Assembly: GCA_934247115.1 (NCBI GenBank)
Contig: CAKQIY010000006.1
Location: 30,736-94,735, forward strand
Source: an uncultured Coprococcus sp.
Lineage (GTDB): Bacteria; Bacillota; Clostridia; Lachnospirales; Lachnospiraceae
Direction: 5' to 3'
DNA: 64,000 nt
Shown here: piece after piece, positions 44,408 through 53,347 of the stretch
Layout of the letters: each line of letters begins with the position of its first letter
How positions within the stretch are numbered: the stretch's first letter is position 1
Notes under the pieces: model-generated
Database searches by the model: none
Seen by the model: the letters and a program-made list of their open reading frames with translations, nothing else
Told to the model about the DNA's origin: nothing
Translations under genes and position numbers: made by a program

Positions 44408-46984
44408 TTATTTTTCATTCTCAGCCCTCAGGTCAGTGCCGTCATAATCTATCACTATAGCTGACTGTGTGCTCACGCTGCCCGCAAGTATCATCCTGGC
44501 AACAAGCGTCTCCACATTCTTCTGCAGATATCTCTTGAGCGGTCTTGCACCATACACCTGATCATATCCCTGATCGATGATGTGCTGCTTTGCACTCTCC
44601 GTAAGTTTGATAGTGATCTCCCTGTCTGCCAGTCTGCTGTTGAGATCTGCCATGAGAAGATCAACGATACCACTGATGTTGTCCTTGGACAGTGCCCTAA
44701 ATGTGATGATCTCATCGATACGGTTCAGAAACTCAGGTCTGAATCTGCTCTTGAGCTGAGCCATTACATCGTTCTTCAGTTCATCCGTTATCTCTCCACC
44801 GGCTGCCGCGATATCAGCACCGCCGATATTGGATGTCATGATGATGATCGTATTCTTAAAGTCTACCGTTCTGCCCTGTGAATCTGTGATACGTCCGTCA
44901 TCAAGTACCTGAAGGAGCACATTGAATACATCCGGATGTGCCTTCTCTATCTCATCAAAGAGTACAACTGAATATGGCTTTCTACGAACAGCCTCTGTCA
45001 GCTGACCGCCTTCATCATAACCTACATATCCCGGAGGCGCTCCTATAAGCCTTGACACGCTGTGTTTCTCCATATATTCACTCATATCGATACGTACCAT
45101 GTTCTGCTCATTATCAAACAGCGCCGCAGCAAGACTCTTTGCAAGCTCTGTCTTACCTACACCGGTTGGTCCAAGGAATATAAATGAACCGATTGGCTTG
45201 CTAGGATCCTTTATTCCTGCTTTTGATCTGATGATCGCATCGCTGACATACTCAACAGCCTCATCCTGACCTACAACTCTCTTCTTAAGTTCACTGGCAA
45301 GATTAAGAGTTTTACTCTTTTCACTCTCCGTGAGTTTTGCAACAGGTATTCCCGTCCACTTTGATACGATCTTGGATATCTCGTCCTCTGAAACCACCTC
45401 ATGTACGAGCTCCCTCTCCTTATCTGAAGCTGTAGACTCAGCCTCTGCAAGTTCCTTCTGGATAGCAGGAAGCTTACCATACTGAAGCTCTGCTGCCTTG
45501 TTCAGGTCATAGTTTCTCTGAGCAGCCTGTATATCGGCCTTGACCTGCTCCATCTCTTCCTTGAGTGTTCTTATCTTCTCAACTGCAGCCTTTTCATTCT
45601 CCCACTTTGCTTTCAGGGAATTTGCCTGATCCTTGAGTTCTGCCAGTTCAGCCTGAAGGTCTGCCAGCCTCTGCTTTGACAGATTATCCTCCTCCTTCTT
45701 AAGGGCAGTCTCCTCGATTTCCAGCTGCATTATCTTACGTGTGATCTCATCCACCTCAACAGGCATTGAGTCAAGCTCTGTCTTGATCATGGCACACGCC
45801 TCATCGACAAGATCTATGGCTTTATCCGGCAGAAATCTGTCTGTTATATATCTGTTGGAAAGAACCGCTGCGCTCACAAGGGCACCATCTGATATCTTAA
45901 CTCCATGAAACACCTCATACCTTTCCTTGATTCCTCGAAGGATAGATATTGTATCCTCTACGGTTGGTTCATCTACCATAACCGGCTGGAAACGTCTCTC
46001 AAGAGCCGCATCCTTCTCTATATACTGTCTGTACTCGTTGAGCGTTGTGGCACCTATACAGTGCAGCTCGCCTCTGGCAAGCATAGGCTTGAGCATGTTG
46101 CCCGCATCCATTGCACCGTCAGTCTTTCCTGCTCCAACGATAGTGTGCAGCTCATCGATGAACATGATTACCTCGCCCTCAGATTTCTTCACCTCGTCAA
46201 GGACATTCTTAAGTCTCTCTTCAAATTCACCTCTGTACTTGGCACCGGCCACAAGGGCTCCCATATCCAGTGCAAATATCTTCTTGTTCTTAAGTCCCTC
46301 TGGTACATCGCCTCTGAGTATCCTCTGTGCAAGTCCCTCTACAACCGCAGTCTTACCTACACCAGGCTCACCGATGAGCACCGGATTGTTCTTGGTCTTC
46401 CTTGACAGGATTCTTATCACATTTCTTATCTCGGCATCACGTCCGATGACCGGATCAAGCTTCTGCTGTCTTGCCCTCTCGACCAGATCATATCCGAACT
46501 TCTCCATCGCCTCATATGAGCTCTCCGGATCATCGCTATCCACCTTGTGGTTACCTCTGATCTCTGCCAGCTCCTTGAGGAATGCATTCCTGTCAACTCC
46601 CCAGCCTTTGAGAAGCTCCTTGACATCTGAATCAGCCTTATCCACCATGCCGAGGAACAAATGCTCAACAGACACATATGTGTCGCCCATCTGCTTTGCT
46701 TCCTTCTCTGCCTGGATGAGAGCCTTTGAGAAGTTATTTCCGGCATACATATTGCCACCGCTGACCTTCGGTAGCCTTGCCAGCTTATCCTCCACCGCAT
46801 TCACGGCGCCAGTAACATTCACGCCCATCTTCTCAAATATTTTGGCTATCAAACTGTCATCTATCTCAAGCAAGCCAGCCAAAAGGTGCATCTGCGTAAG
46901 TTCCTGATTGTCGTACTCCAAAGCTTTTTCTTTTGCCTTCTCTACAACTTCCAACGATTTACGTGTGTATTTATCCATCTCCAT
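44408..46984 (-). CDS. clpB: ATP-dependent chaperone ClpB
   Basis: 858 residues, full length. ClpB is a hexameric disaggregase that works with DnaK. The N-terminal Clp repeat domain (LTQMHLLAGLLEIDDS) is followed by AAA-1 with Walker A GEPGVGKTAVVEGLA and Walker B VIMFIDELHTIVGAG. A long middle coiled coil (about residues 400-525) separates ClpB from ClpC/ClpA. AAA-2 follows with GPTGVGKTELAKSLA and VVLFDEIEKAHPDV. The ATG follows AAGGAGG. The CIRCE element and promoter at 47061-47102 show that it is a HrcA-controlled heat-shock gene. Confidence 0.97.
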   Translation of the reverse strand: MEMDKYTRKSLEVVEKAKEKALEYDNQELTQMHLLAGLLEIDDSLIAKIFEKMGVNVTGAVNAVEDKLARLPKVSGGNMYAGNNFSKALIQAEKEAKQMGDTYVSVEHLFLGMVDKADSDVKELLKGWGVDRNAFLKELAEIRGNHKVDSDDPESSYEAMEKFGYDLVERARQQKLDPVIGRDAEIRNVIRILSRKTKNNPVLIGEPGVGKTAVVEGLAQRILRGDVPEGLKNKKIFALDMGALVAGAKYRGEFEERLKNVLDEVKKSEGEVIMFIDELHTIVGAGKTDGAMDAGNMLKPMLARGELHCIGATTLNEYRQYIEKDAALERRFQPVMVDEPTVEDTISILRGIKERYEVFHGVKISDGALVSAAVLSNRYITDRFLPDKAIDLVDEACAMIKTELDSMPVEVDEITRKIMQLEIEETALKKEEDNLSKQRLADLQAELAELKDQANSLKAKWENEKAAVEKIRTLKEEMEQVKADIQAAQRNYDLNKAAELQYGKLPAIQKELAEAESTASDKERELVHEVVSEDEISKIVSKWTGIPVAKLTESEKSKTLNLASELKKRVVGQDEAVEYVSDAIIRSKAGIKDPSKPIGSFIFLGPTGVGKTELAKSLAAALFDNEQNMVRIDMSEYMEKHSVSRLIGAPPGYVGYDEGGQLTEAVRRKPYSVVLFDEIEKAHPDVFNVLLQVLDDGRITDSQGRTVDFKNTIIIMTSNIGGADIAAAGGEITDELKNDVMAQLKSRFRPEFLNRIDEIITFRALSKDNISGIVDLLMADLNSRLADREITIKLTESAKQHIIDQGYDQVYGARPLKRYLQKNVETLVARMILAGSVSTQSAIVIDYDGTDLRAENEK

Positions 46985-47060
46985 AGCTGTTTACCTCCTT
47001 AGCTCCTAAACTAAACTTTCAGGGAACTGATACCTTAATATCACTTCCCTGTCTGAGGAT

Positions 47061-47089
47061 AATATAGCACACTTGTTAGCACTCGTCAA
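47061..47089 (-). promoter_or_regulatory. Promoter of clpB
   Basis: TTGACG (47084-47089), 17 nt, TATATT (47061-47066) on the minus strand. The -35 box sits inside the CIRCE spacer. Confidence 0.88.
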
Positions 47090-47102
47090 TACTGAGTGCT
47101 AA
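47076..47102. promoter_or_regulatory. CIRCE operator (HrcA binding site)
   Basis: Perfect TTAGCACTC, 9-nt spacer, GAGTGCTAA (arms 47076-47084 and 47094-47102). It overlaps the clpB -35 box, so bound HrcA would block RNA polymerase. Confidence 0.96.
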
Positions 47103-47122
47103 TATTTTTTTATTATTTTAAT

Positions 47123-48571
47123 TTATTTCTCTCTACGGTAAACTACCACCCCGGCAGCCCCTAATAAACATGCCATCATGACTATGAGCATCAATGCCAC
47201 ATTTCCGTCATCTCCGGTATTTGGAGCACCTGACTCCTTTTTTGAGTCTGCTACAGTTGTATTCTCTGTTGAGGTCACGTTAGTTTTCTCTTCGGTTGTC
47301 TGTCTCTCTGTTGTTACCTTCTCTGTCGTCTGCTCACTTGACGTTGGTTTTTCAGTTGAAGGTTCATTTGTAGTCGGTTCATTTGTTGCTGGTACATTCC
47401 CCTTCTTTACCACTACCTTTGCAGCAGGAGATGCATAATAATTTTTGGTCTCCTTATATCTCACATAATAATTTCCATCTGCAAGTTTCTTAAGTACCGT
47501 GCTTTCACAATCCAACCAGTTTCTCTTGTCAACACTATATTCCATTGACGTCTTCAGATTAGATATCTGACCATCATTTTTCCCATCCACAGTCTCTGCC
47601 GTTGCGACCAAACCTGTAGGTGCCTTCTGCTTTGCCTTATCTATTGTGAACTCTTCCACAATCTGTCCATGCATGGTATTCTCACCCTTGATAGTAACTG
47701 TAGCTGTTCCCGCATCAATATTATCCGCATATACACATGAGTAACTTTTCCCCTCTGTCAGAGTCTTTCCGCCATAAGAAACCGTAACCGCAGGTTTCTT
47801 TTCTTTTCCATCGTACACATACGATTTTGGAGCAATGCTGACAGCGACATCTGCATCATCCGACAAGCTGCGGTAACGGAGAATAAAATCCTTAGCCTTG
47901 GCTCCTGTCTCATCATCAATGATTGTCGTTCCTTCTACAGAAAGTCCCTCTGGTACAAACTCCTTCACACCGTCAAATCCATCTGCAATATGCCCAAAGT
48001 TGCTAAGTCCGTCACTGTTCTGTACCGTAAATACACAGTCTGTATCCATCTCAAGTTTTTCAAACCAACACTGTGAACCGTTGAGCGTCACATTTGAGCC
48101 ATTATTCAGACAGATTCCATCTTTTGTCATCCAGTTGATACTATCCGTAATGAATTTGACATTTGATAAAGTCAGCATAGCATTAGTAAATCCAACACTT
48201 CCATTTGTGATACCGCAATTTAATGTTCCGTTTTTCACGTATAACGAATAATCAAAATTCATCATCTGCAAAGTGACACTTTTACTGTTGAGATCTATAA
48301 TGATATGTTTATTATGTTCACCATCATTGTATCCTATAGAAGCCGAGGGATCATATATATCACTAATTATACATATTGTATAGCCATTCTGTGCGGCTGC
48401 AAATGCATCAGCCAGTGTAGCATATGATCCGATCTCATCGCCATTGCCATCCGTCACAATTGCCACATCCCCATCCGCGGCCTGCACCTTCACAGAGTTC
48501 TTTCCCGCAATAATCACTACAGCCAATATACATGCCATAATCAACCCAGTTATCAATTTCTTTGATTTCAT
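47123..48571 (-). CDS. Secreted, sortase-type surface protein with one MBG-like domain
   Basis: 482 residues. The signal peptide (LITGLIMACILAVVIIAG) ends near residue 32. Residues about 33-240 resemble a right-handed parallel beta-helix: many short N- and G-rich turns such as NGTLNCGITNGSVGFTNAM and LNNGSNVTLNGS. One MBG-like module follows (YVYDGKEKKPAVTVSYGG to GEFTI-like EEFTID), the same type as in the giant protein. Next is a Thr/Glu-rich stalk (about 390-440, repeats such as TTNEPSTEKPTSSEQTTEK). The C-terminus has APNTGDDG, a hydrophobic helix (VALMLIVMMACLLGAAGVVV) and YRREK. The motif is APNTG rather than LPXTG. It is likely anchored to the wall; its ligand is unknown. Confidence 0.83.
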   Translation of the reverse strand: MKSKKLITGLIMACILAVVIIAGKNSVKVQAADGDVAIVTDGNGDEIGSYATLADAFAAAQNGYTICIISDIYDPSASIGYNDGEHNKHIIIDLNSKSVTLQMMNFDYSLYVKNGTLNCGITNGSVGFTNAMLTLSNVKFITDSINWMTKDGICLNNGSNVTLNGSQCWFEKLEMDTDCVFTVQNSDGLSNFGHIADGFDGVKEFVPEGLSVEGTTIIDDETGAKAKDFILRYRSLSDDADVAVSIAPKSYVYDGKEKKPAVTVSYGGKTLTEGKSYSCVYADNIDAGTATVTIKGENTMHGQIVEEFTIDKAKQKAPTGLVATAETVDGKNDGQISNLKTSMEYSVDKRNWLDCESTVLKKLADGNYYVRYKETKNYYASPAAKVVVKKGNVPATNEPTTNEPSTEKPTSSEQTTEKVTTERQTTEEKTNVTSTENTTVADSKKESGAPNTGDDGNVALMLIVMMACLLGAAGVVVYRREK

Positions 48572-48600
48572 AATTATCCCTTTCCTCCTGTCTTTAATCC

Positions 48601-48617
48601 CTGGCAGTTACTGCCAG
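48601..48617. other. Palindrome in the leader of the MBG-like surface protein gene
   Basis: CTGGCAG, TTA, CTGCCAG form a perfect inverted repeat between the predicted -10 box and the ribosome binding site. It could be an operator or mRNA hairpin. Confidence 0.4.
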
Positions 48618-48641
48618 ATATTGCCATCAACATAACAACTA

Positions 48642-48647
48642 ATTATA
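48642..48647 (-). promoter_or_regulatory. -10 box of the MBG-like surface protein gene
   Basis: A perfect TATAAT about 70 nt upstream of the start codon on the minus strand. The region 17 nt upstream of it reads GTTTAC, a poor -35, so an activator may be needed. Confidence 0.5.
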
Positions 48648-48666
48648 ATACACTGGGGCTTTTAGT

Positions 48667-48688
48667 AAACTAGCCAAACGGCTAGTTT
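48667..48688. other. Inverted repeat upstream of the surface-protein promoter
   Basis: AAACTAGCC and GGCTAGTTT flank a 4-nt loop. On the plus strand an A-rich tail follows. On the minus strand it lies at the predicted -35 region and may be an operator. Confidence 0.4.
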
Positions 48689-48724
48689 TAAAAATTAAAT
48701 GACTAAATGCATAACTTTAGTACG

Positions 48725-48754
48725 AAAAAGAACCAGCACTTATGTGCCGGTTCT
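48725..48754 (-). terminator. Intrinsic terminator of the GH1 gene
   Basis: An 11-bp stem with one G-U pair (48729-48739 with 48744-48754) and TTTTT on the minus strand, 25 nt after the stop codon. Confidence 0.92.
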
Positions 48755-48778
48755 CCCTGTTCTGATATTATTCTATTA

Positions 48779-50227
48779 TCACAGCTCCTCACCATTGGTC
48801 TCTATAACATGTTTGTACCAATAATAAGAATCCTTCTTGTATCTGTTCAGAGTTCCACTGTTCTCGTCCTCTTCTCTGTCCACATACACAAATCCGTATC
48901 TCTTCTGATATCCGTTGAGCCAGCTGAGAAGATCTGTGTAAGACCATGTGCAGTATGCCAGGACGCGGCAGCCGTCATCACACGCCTTCTTGAGTTCCTC
49001 TATGTGATGTTTCAAGTAATCTATCCTGTACGGATCATGGATCTCACCATCCTCGAACTTGTCAAATGCGCCAAGGCCATTCTCAGATATTACTATAGGA
49101 AGATCATATCTCGATGTTATCTGTCTGCAGCACATGCGAAGTCCCATAGGGTCTATGGTCCAATCCCAGTCTGTCGTAGGAAGAAATTCATTTGCAGGAT
49201 TCTTGTAGAGTCCCGGAACTCCCTGCACCTTTGCAGTGCCCTTCTTGCCTGTGGTGTTCATCTCATGTGTAGTGCCAACTCCATCGATCGGATTATACTC
49301 TGCAACACATGTTCTGTAATAATTTACACCCATGAAATCGATGAGTGACGCAGCCTTCTTCAGGATCTCGTCATCTCCATCTTCTATAACCGGCATCAGA
49401 TCCTTGCTCTCAAGGTACGCCTTTGCAGCCCTTGGATAACGGCCATATGCATACATATCCATCCAGTAGAAGTTCTCGAGATCATCAAAATCCATCTTCG
49501 CCATGGCATTCTCCGGCTTTCTGTCAAATGCATATGCTGGAGTAAATGCGAATGATGAACCGACCTTGGCATCAGGACAGATCTCCTTGAGCGCTATAAC
49601 ACTCTTTGCGTGTGCCATGAATGCATGGTGGTTTACCTGATAGAACATCTTCTGATCGTCAACCTTTCCTGGTGGGTGCATCCCGGCATTCCAGCCAAGA
49701 CCTGTAAATACATTCTGCTCATTCATGATTATCCAGTGCTTTACCCTGTCGCTGTATCTCTCAAACAGAACCTTTGCATATCTGACGAAATCATCAACTA
49801 TTCGTCTGCTCTCCCATCCGTGATACTGCTCCTCAAGCGCCTGTGGCATATCCCAGTGGTATACGGTCACCATAGGAACTATATTATTCTTTACAAGCTC
49901 GTTGATAAGATCATCATAGAACTGAAGTCCATTCTCATTGACCTCACCGTTGCCATCAGGTATTATTCTCGGCCAGGATATTGAGAATCTGTATGTCTTC
50001 AGTCCCATCTCTGCCATGAGAGCCACATCTTCCTTATATCTGTGGTAGTGATCCACGGCCTTATCTCCGGTAGTTGCCTTGAATGTCTTACCCGGGATCC
50101 TCACAAACTCATCCCAGTTGGATGGGCCTTTTCCATCCTCATTCCATGCTCCCTCAACCTGATATGCGGCAGATGCACTGCCCCACAAGAAATCCTTCGG
50201 GAAGCCTTTCGATTTCTCAAAATACAT
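48779..50227 (-). CDS. Glycoside hydrolase family 1 beta-glucosidase or 6-phospho-beta-glucosidase
   Basis: 482 residues, the usual GH1 length. The N-terminal signature is FPKDFLWGSASAAYQVEGAW. The acid/base is Glu170 in IIMNEQNVF (family members more often have NEP) and the nucleophile is Glu382 in IVISENGLG. Near the C-terminus, DLLSWLNGYQKRYGFVYV has the S...K-x-Y pattern seen in 6-phospho-beta-glucosidases, but the spacing is one residue short, so the substrate (phosphorylated or free beta-glucoside) is undecided. No signal peptide is present, so it acts in the cytoplasm. No PTS or ABC transporter gene is adjacent. Confidence 0.9.
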   Translation of the reverse strand: MYFEKSKGFPKDFLWGSASAAYQVEGAWNEDGKGPSNWDEFVRIPGKTFKATTGDKAVDHYHRYKEDVALMAEMGLKTYRFSISWPRIIPDGNGEVNENGLQFYDDLINELVKNNIVPMVTVYHWDMPQALEEQYHGWESRRIVDDFVRYAKVLFERYSDRVKHWIIMNEQNVFTGLGWNAGMHPPGKVDDQKMFYQVNHHAFMAHAKSVIALKEICPDAKVGSSFAFTPAYAFDRKPENAMAKMDFDDLENFYWMDMYAYGRYPRAAKAYLESKDLMPVIEDGDDEILKKAASLIDFMGVNYYRTCVAEYNPIDGVGTTHEMNTTGKKGTAKVQGVPGLYKNPANEFLPTTDWDWTIDPMGLRMCCRQITSRYDLPIVISENGLGAFDKFEDGEIHDPYRIDYLKHHIEELKKACDDGCRVLAYCTWSYTDLLSWLNGYQKRYGFVYVDREEDENSGTLNRYKKDSYYWYKHVIETNGEEL

Positions 50228-50255
50228 AAATCACCCTCCATATTGTATTTATATC

Positions 50256-50276
50256 AGACATGCCTTCTACATGTCT
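50256..50276. other. Inverted repeat upstream of the GH1 gene
   Basis: AGACATG and CATGTCT flank a 7-nt spacer, followed on the minus strand by GATATAAATAC, a possible -10. It may be a repressor site for the glycosidase gene. It lacks the U-run of a terminator. Confidence 0.4.
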
Positions 50277-50287
50277 TTTTATCGTAC

Positions 50288-51010
50288 TTACAGACTGCCA
50301 AGCACATCGCCTATCTTATCCGCAATAAGGAGATCGGCATTAGTATCTGACTGCGTCGGAGACATATTGATAACTACAAGCTTTCTGCCTCTGAAGTATC
50401 TGATAAGCCCTGCTGCTGGATATACTACAAGAGAAGTTCCGCCTATTATCAGCGTATCCGCCTCCGATATATACCTGAGCGCATTTGACATATTCTCATC
50501 ATTCAAAGCCTCCTCGTACAGTACGACATCAGGCTTTACGGTGCCACCGCACTTCTCACACTTAGGGACACCATCCGAATTAACTATATAATCCAGATTG
50601 TAAAATGCATGACAGCGCTCACAATAATTCCTGTGAACTGAACCATGTAGCTCTATTACATTCTTACTTCCTGCCATCTGATGAAGTCCATCAATGTTCT
50701 GAGTTATCACAGCCTTGAGCTTGCCATGCTTCTCCAGCTCTGCTAACTTGATATGAGCCTTGTTCGGCTTTGCATCTGCAAATATCATCTTGTCCTTGTA
50801 AAACCGATAGAACTCCTCCGGATTACGCAGATAGAAGCTATGGCTTATGATAGTCTCTGGTGGATACTTATACTTCTGGTTATATAACCCATCCACACTC
50901 CTGAAATCCGGAATGCCGCTCTCTGTAGATACACCGGCTCCACCAAAGAATACTATATTGTCTGACTCTTTCACGATGGATCTCAGCTGTTCGATTTTTC
51001 CCATATCCAC
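50288..51010 (-). CDS. Sir2-family NAD-dependent protein deacylase
   Basis: 240 residues from a GTG at 51008-51010, 8 nt after AGGAGG; an ATG at 51002-51004 is possible. The NAD fold has GAGVSTESGIPDFRS, the active site ITQNIDGLH, and the catalytic His in VIELHGSVH. The zinc ribbon has four cysteines (CERC near residue 120 and CEKC near residue 140). The NAD-binding GGTSLVVYPAA follows. Sirtuins remove acyl groups from lysine, forming O-acyl-ADP-ribose and nicotinamide. The gene starts 41 nt after cdaR ends and is probably read from the cdaA-cdaR transcript. Confidence 0.94.
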   Translation of the reverse strand: MDMGKIEQLRSIVKESDNIVFFGGAGVSTESGIPDFRSVDGLYNQKYKYPPETIISHSFYLRNPEEFYRFYKDKMIFADAKPNKAHIKLAELEKHGKLKAVITQNIDGLHQMAGSKNVIELHGSVHRNYCERCHAFYNLDYIVNSDGVPKCEKCGGTVKPDVVLYEEALNDENMSNALRYISEADTLIIGGTSLVVYPAAGLIRYFRGRKLVVINMSPTQSDTNADLLIADKIGDVLGSL

Positions 51011-51051
51011 CGCATTCACCTCCTATATCATCTCTCACATCATCCTCTGTG

Positions 51052-52320
51052 CTACTGCTGTGCTGACGTCACTTTGACTGTGACTGTACAACCACTTTCA
51101 ACTGTATATCTATTGCCATTTGGAACATCTATTGAGACTGTATTATCACCCTCTGAAAGTCTGGATACATCAATCTTCAACCCAAGCTTCTTGACACTTA
51201 CCTTCGATACCGCACTTGATATTCCCTTTATCACGATATTGCTTCCATCACCTGTCACAATTTCATAATTATATCCACTCTGTTTGCCTGTTATAGTTAT
51301 GTCACTTGATGATACTGATATATTCCTTGTAACCGACTTCTCGATTACTATCTTTACATTCACATAAGCACTGTCCTTTGTTACTACCACTCCGTCTGGA
51401 AGATACTTTGAAATATCCAGGGTAGTCTCCACATCAGCAGTACATCCGCTTATATCAACATCACTTATCTCCAACCTGCTGATATCCTTGATGATAGCAG
51501 CATCACCACCTATATCTATGGTCTCTGGAACATATGTTATCTGTGACACAGCATATCCATCAGCAGGCTCACCTGTCACAGATATGCTTATAGGTATATT
51601 CTTGGTCTTATAGATAGGAACCGTTACAGCTATCGAAACCTCATCATATGACAATGTATCATCTGATACCTTTTCTCCATCCGACGTCATAAATACCGGT
51701 GTACAGTTCGTTGTTATGTCATCTTTAGCATCACTCACATCCACCATAACCTCTGCGCGGTCTATACTGGATACTACACTTGATGCGCCCTTCAGAGTTA
51801 TGAGATTCGGAGCAGCTACGCTGTTGCCAACTGTATATCCCTTCGCAACATCCCCGCTGGTCACTACCTTCACAGGAACCGACACGCTCTTCTCCGCCTC
51901 AAGTTCAACAGACAACACATTGTCGATCACTGTTATGCTGACCTTCTTCGCTATGCTGTTGCTGACTGCCTTTACTGATATCGGCACAGCATTGGTTATA
52001 GATATCTTGGACATATCCGCAGAAGCCCTGAAATCCGATGCATCCAGATTGGTTATAACAGATTTTCTTCCCTTTATAACTATATCTACCGTATCTCCCG
52101 ATGTGATCGTGTACAGCTGGCCCTGACTTGTAATCGCATCTGTATTGATCAGCTCCACTGGAATATTACTGATCGTCTTGGTTACTGCCGAATCGTCAAT
52201 ATTGAGTACAAGAAGCCACACAAGAAATCCCAGCACAACTGACAGGAGTTTTAGTCCAAGATTGCTGTATATCTTATGTCCTGTCTTTTTTTTCTTATAT
52301 GCTGAATTATTATCTTTCAT
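51052..52320 (-). CDS. cdaR: YbbR-domain regulator of diadenylate cyclase
   Basis: 422 residues from the ATG at 52318-52320 (9 nt after AGGAGG); the ATG two codons earlier is also possible. A basic N-terminus is followed by one membrane helix (LGLKLLSVVLGFLVWLLVL) and repeated extracytoplasmic YbbR beta domains, for example TKTISNIPVELINTD, EKSVSVPVKVVTSGDVAKGY, TKNIPISISVTGEPADGY and EKSVTRNISVSSSDI. In Firmicutes CdaR binds CdaA and modulates c-di-AMP synthesis. The reading frame overlaps the end of cdaA by about 11 nt, supporting translational coupling. Confidence 0.93.
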   Translation of the reverse strand: MKDNNSAYKKKKTGHKIYSNLGLKLLSVVLGFLVWLLVLNIDDSAVTKTISNIPVELINTDAITSQGQLYTITSGDTVDIVIKGRKSVITNLDASDFRASADMSKISITNAVPISVKAVSNSIAKKVSITVIDNVLSVELEAEKSVSVPVKVVTSGDVAKGYTVGNSVAAPNLITLKGASSVVSSIDRAEVMVDVSDAKDDITTNCTPVFMTSDGEKVSDDTLSYDEVSIAVTVPIYKTKNIPISISVTGEPADGYAVSQITYVPETIDIGGDAAIIKDISRLEISDVDISGCTADVETTLDISKYLPDGVVVTKDSAYVNVKIVIEKSVTRNISVSSSDITITGKQSGYNYEIVTGDGSNIVIKGISSAVSKVSVKKLGLKIDVSRLSEGDNTVSIDVPNGNRYTVESGCTVTVKVTSAQQ

Positions 52321-53236
52321 TGCCATCAGCCTCCTTTCTGGAAGCCTTGTCTTTATTCTCCACCACAACTCTCTTTCTTCTCTTTTTAACCGGTCTTCCA
52401 CTCATGGATCTGTGTGGCTTTTTCCCATTGAAATCCTTACACAGTGTCTGCAGATGTGAACGTACACCTTCACTGTCAAGATTTCTGAACAACTCGCCAC
52501 CCTGGGCTATGGAGATTGAACCGGTCTCCTCTGAGACAATAAGAGTCATACTGTCTGACACCTCACTTATACCTATACCTGCTCTATGTCTGGTACCAAG
52601 TTCCTTGTTTATAGAATCGTTTGCCGACAATGGCAGATAACAAGTTGCAGACACGACCCTGTTCTTCCTGATGATCACCGCACCATCATGAAGCGGCGTG
52701 TTATGCTCAAATATATTGAGAAGAAGCTGGTTGGTAACAACCGCATCAATAGGTATTCCGGTATCAATGTACTCACCAAGCGCCACCTCATTCTCTATTA
52801 CTATAAGCGCACCTGTACGGTTGGCCGACAATACCTGGGCCGTCTTGACGAGCTCATATATGGTCTTCTCCGATATCACTCCATCATCCTCACCATCTCT
52901 GATTATATAGTTGATGAGTTTCTTTCTTCCAAGCTGCTCCAGACCTCGTCTGAACTCCGGCTGAAACAGTATGACAACGGCAATAATTCCCACACTGAAG
53001 GCATTCTTCAAAAGATACAATATAGTATTGAACTGGAATACCGCAGCAATTGCTGTGAACAGCACGATCATAACTATCCCCTTGAGCAGGGTCCATGCTC
53101 TGCTGGTCTTGAACCAGAGCATGATCTTGTATATAAAGAATGACAAAATGAGTATCTCTATTATGTCCACTGTACTTGGGACTGTTATATAGAACCAGTC
53201 AAAATATGTCGATATGAACGTCGATATCTTTTCCAT
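52310..53236 (-). CDS. cdaA: Diadenylate cyclase CdaA
   Basis: 308 residues. Three N-terminal membrane helices (about residues 20-90) are followed by the DAC domain with the diagnostic PLHDGAVII (DGA at 184-186) and GTRHRAGIG (214-219). The enzyme joins two ATP to make c-di-AMP, which controls potassium and osmolyte transport and cell-wall homeostasis. The C-terminal 60 residues form a basic tail (KKPHRSMSGRPVKKRRKR). AAGGAGG lies upstream of the ATG. glmM, often third in this operon, is not here; cdaR and a sirtuin gene follow. Confidence 0.96.
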   Translation of the reverse strand: MEKISTFISTYFDWFYITVPSTVDIIEILILSFFIYKIMLWFKTSRAWTLLKGIVMIVLFTAIAAVFQFNTILYLLKNAFSVGIIAVVILFQPEFRRGLEQLGRKKLINYIIRDGEDDGVISEKTIYELVKTAQVLSANRTGALIVIENEVALGEYIDTGIPIDAVVTNQLLLNIFEHNTPLHDGAVIIRKNRVVSATCYLPLSANDSINKELGTRHRAGIGISEVSDSMTLIVSEETGSISIAQGGELFRNLDSEGVRSHLQTLCKDFNGKKPHRSMSGRPVKKRRKRVVVENKDKASRKEADGNER

Positions 53237-53301
53237 TTTATCCTCCTTCCAATTATCTGTTTATACTTTCCTGTATGCCACATAATATGTCTATATAATT
53301 A

Positions 53302-53329
53302 ATATGACCTGACATTCGTCAGGTCATAT
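53302..53329 (-). terminator. Terminator-like hairpin after the membrane-protein pair
   Basis: A perfect 12-bp stem with a 4-nt loop (53302-53313 with 53318-53329) between the 332-residue membrane protein gene and cdaA. The 3' tail on the minus strand is AT-rich but not a clean U-run. Confidence 0.65.
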
Positions 53330-53347
53330 ATTATCCGATCAACATAT

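Noticed and set aside
45927..46907. 326-codon open frame on the plus strand
   Set aside because: It lies wholly antisense to clpB, has low-complexity Ser/Pro/Thr composition and no ribosome binding site; it arises from codon bias of the real gene.
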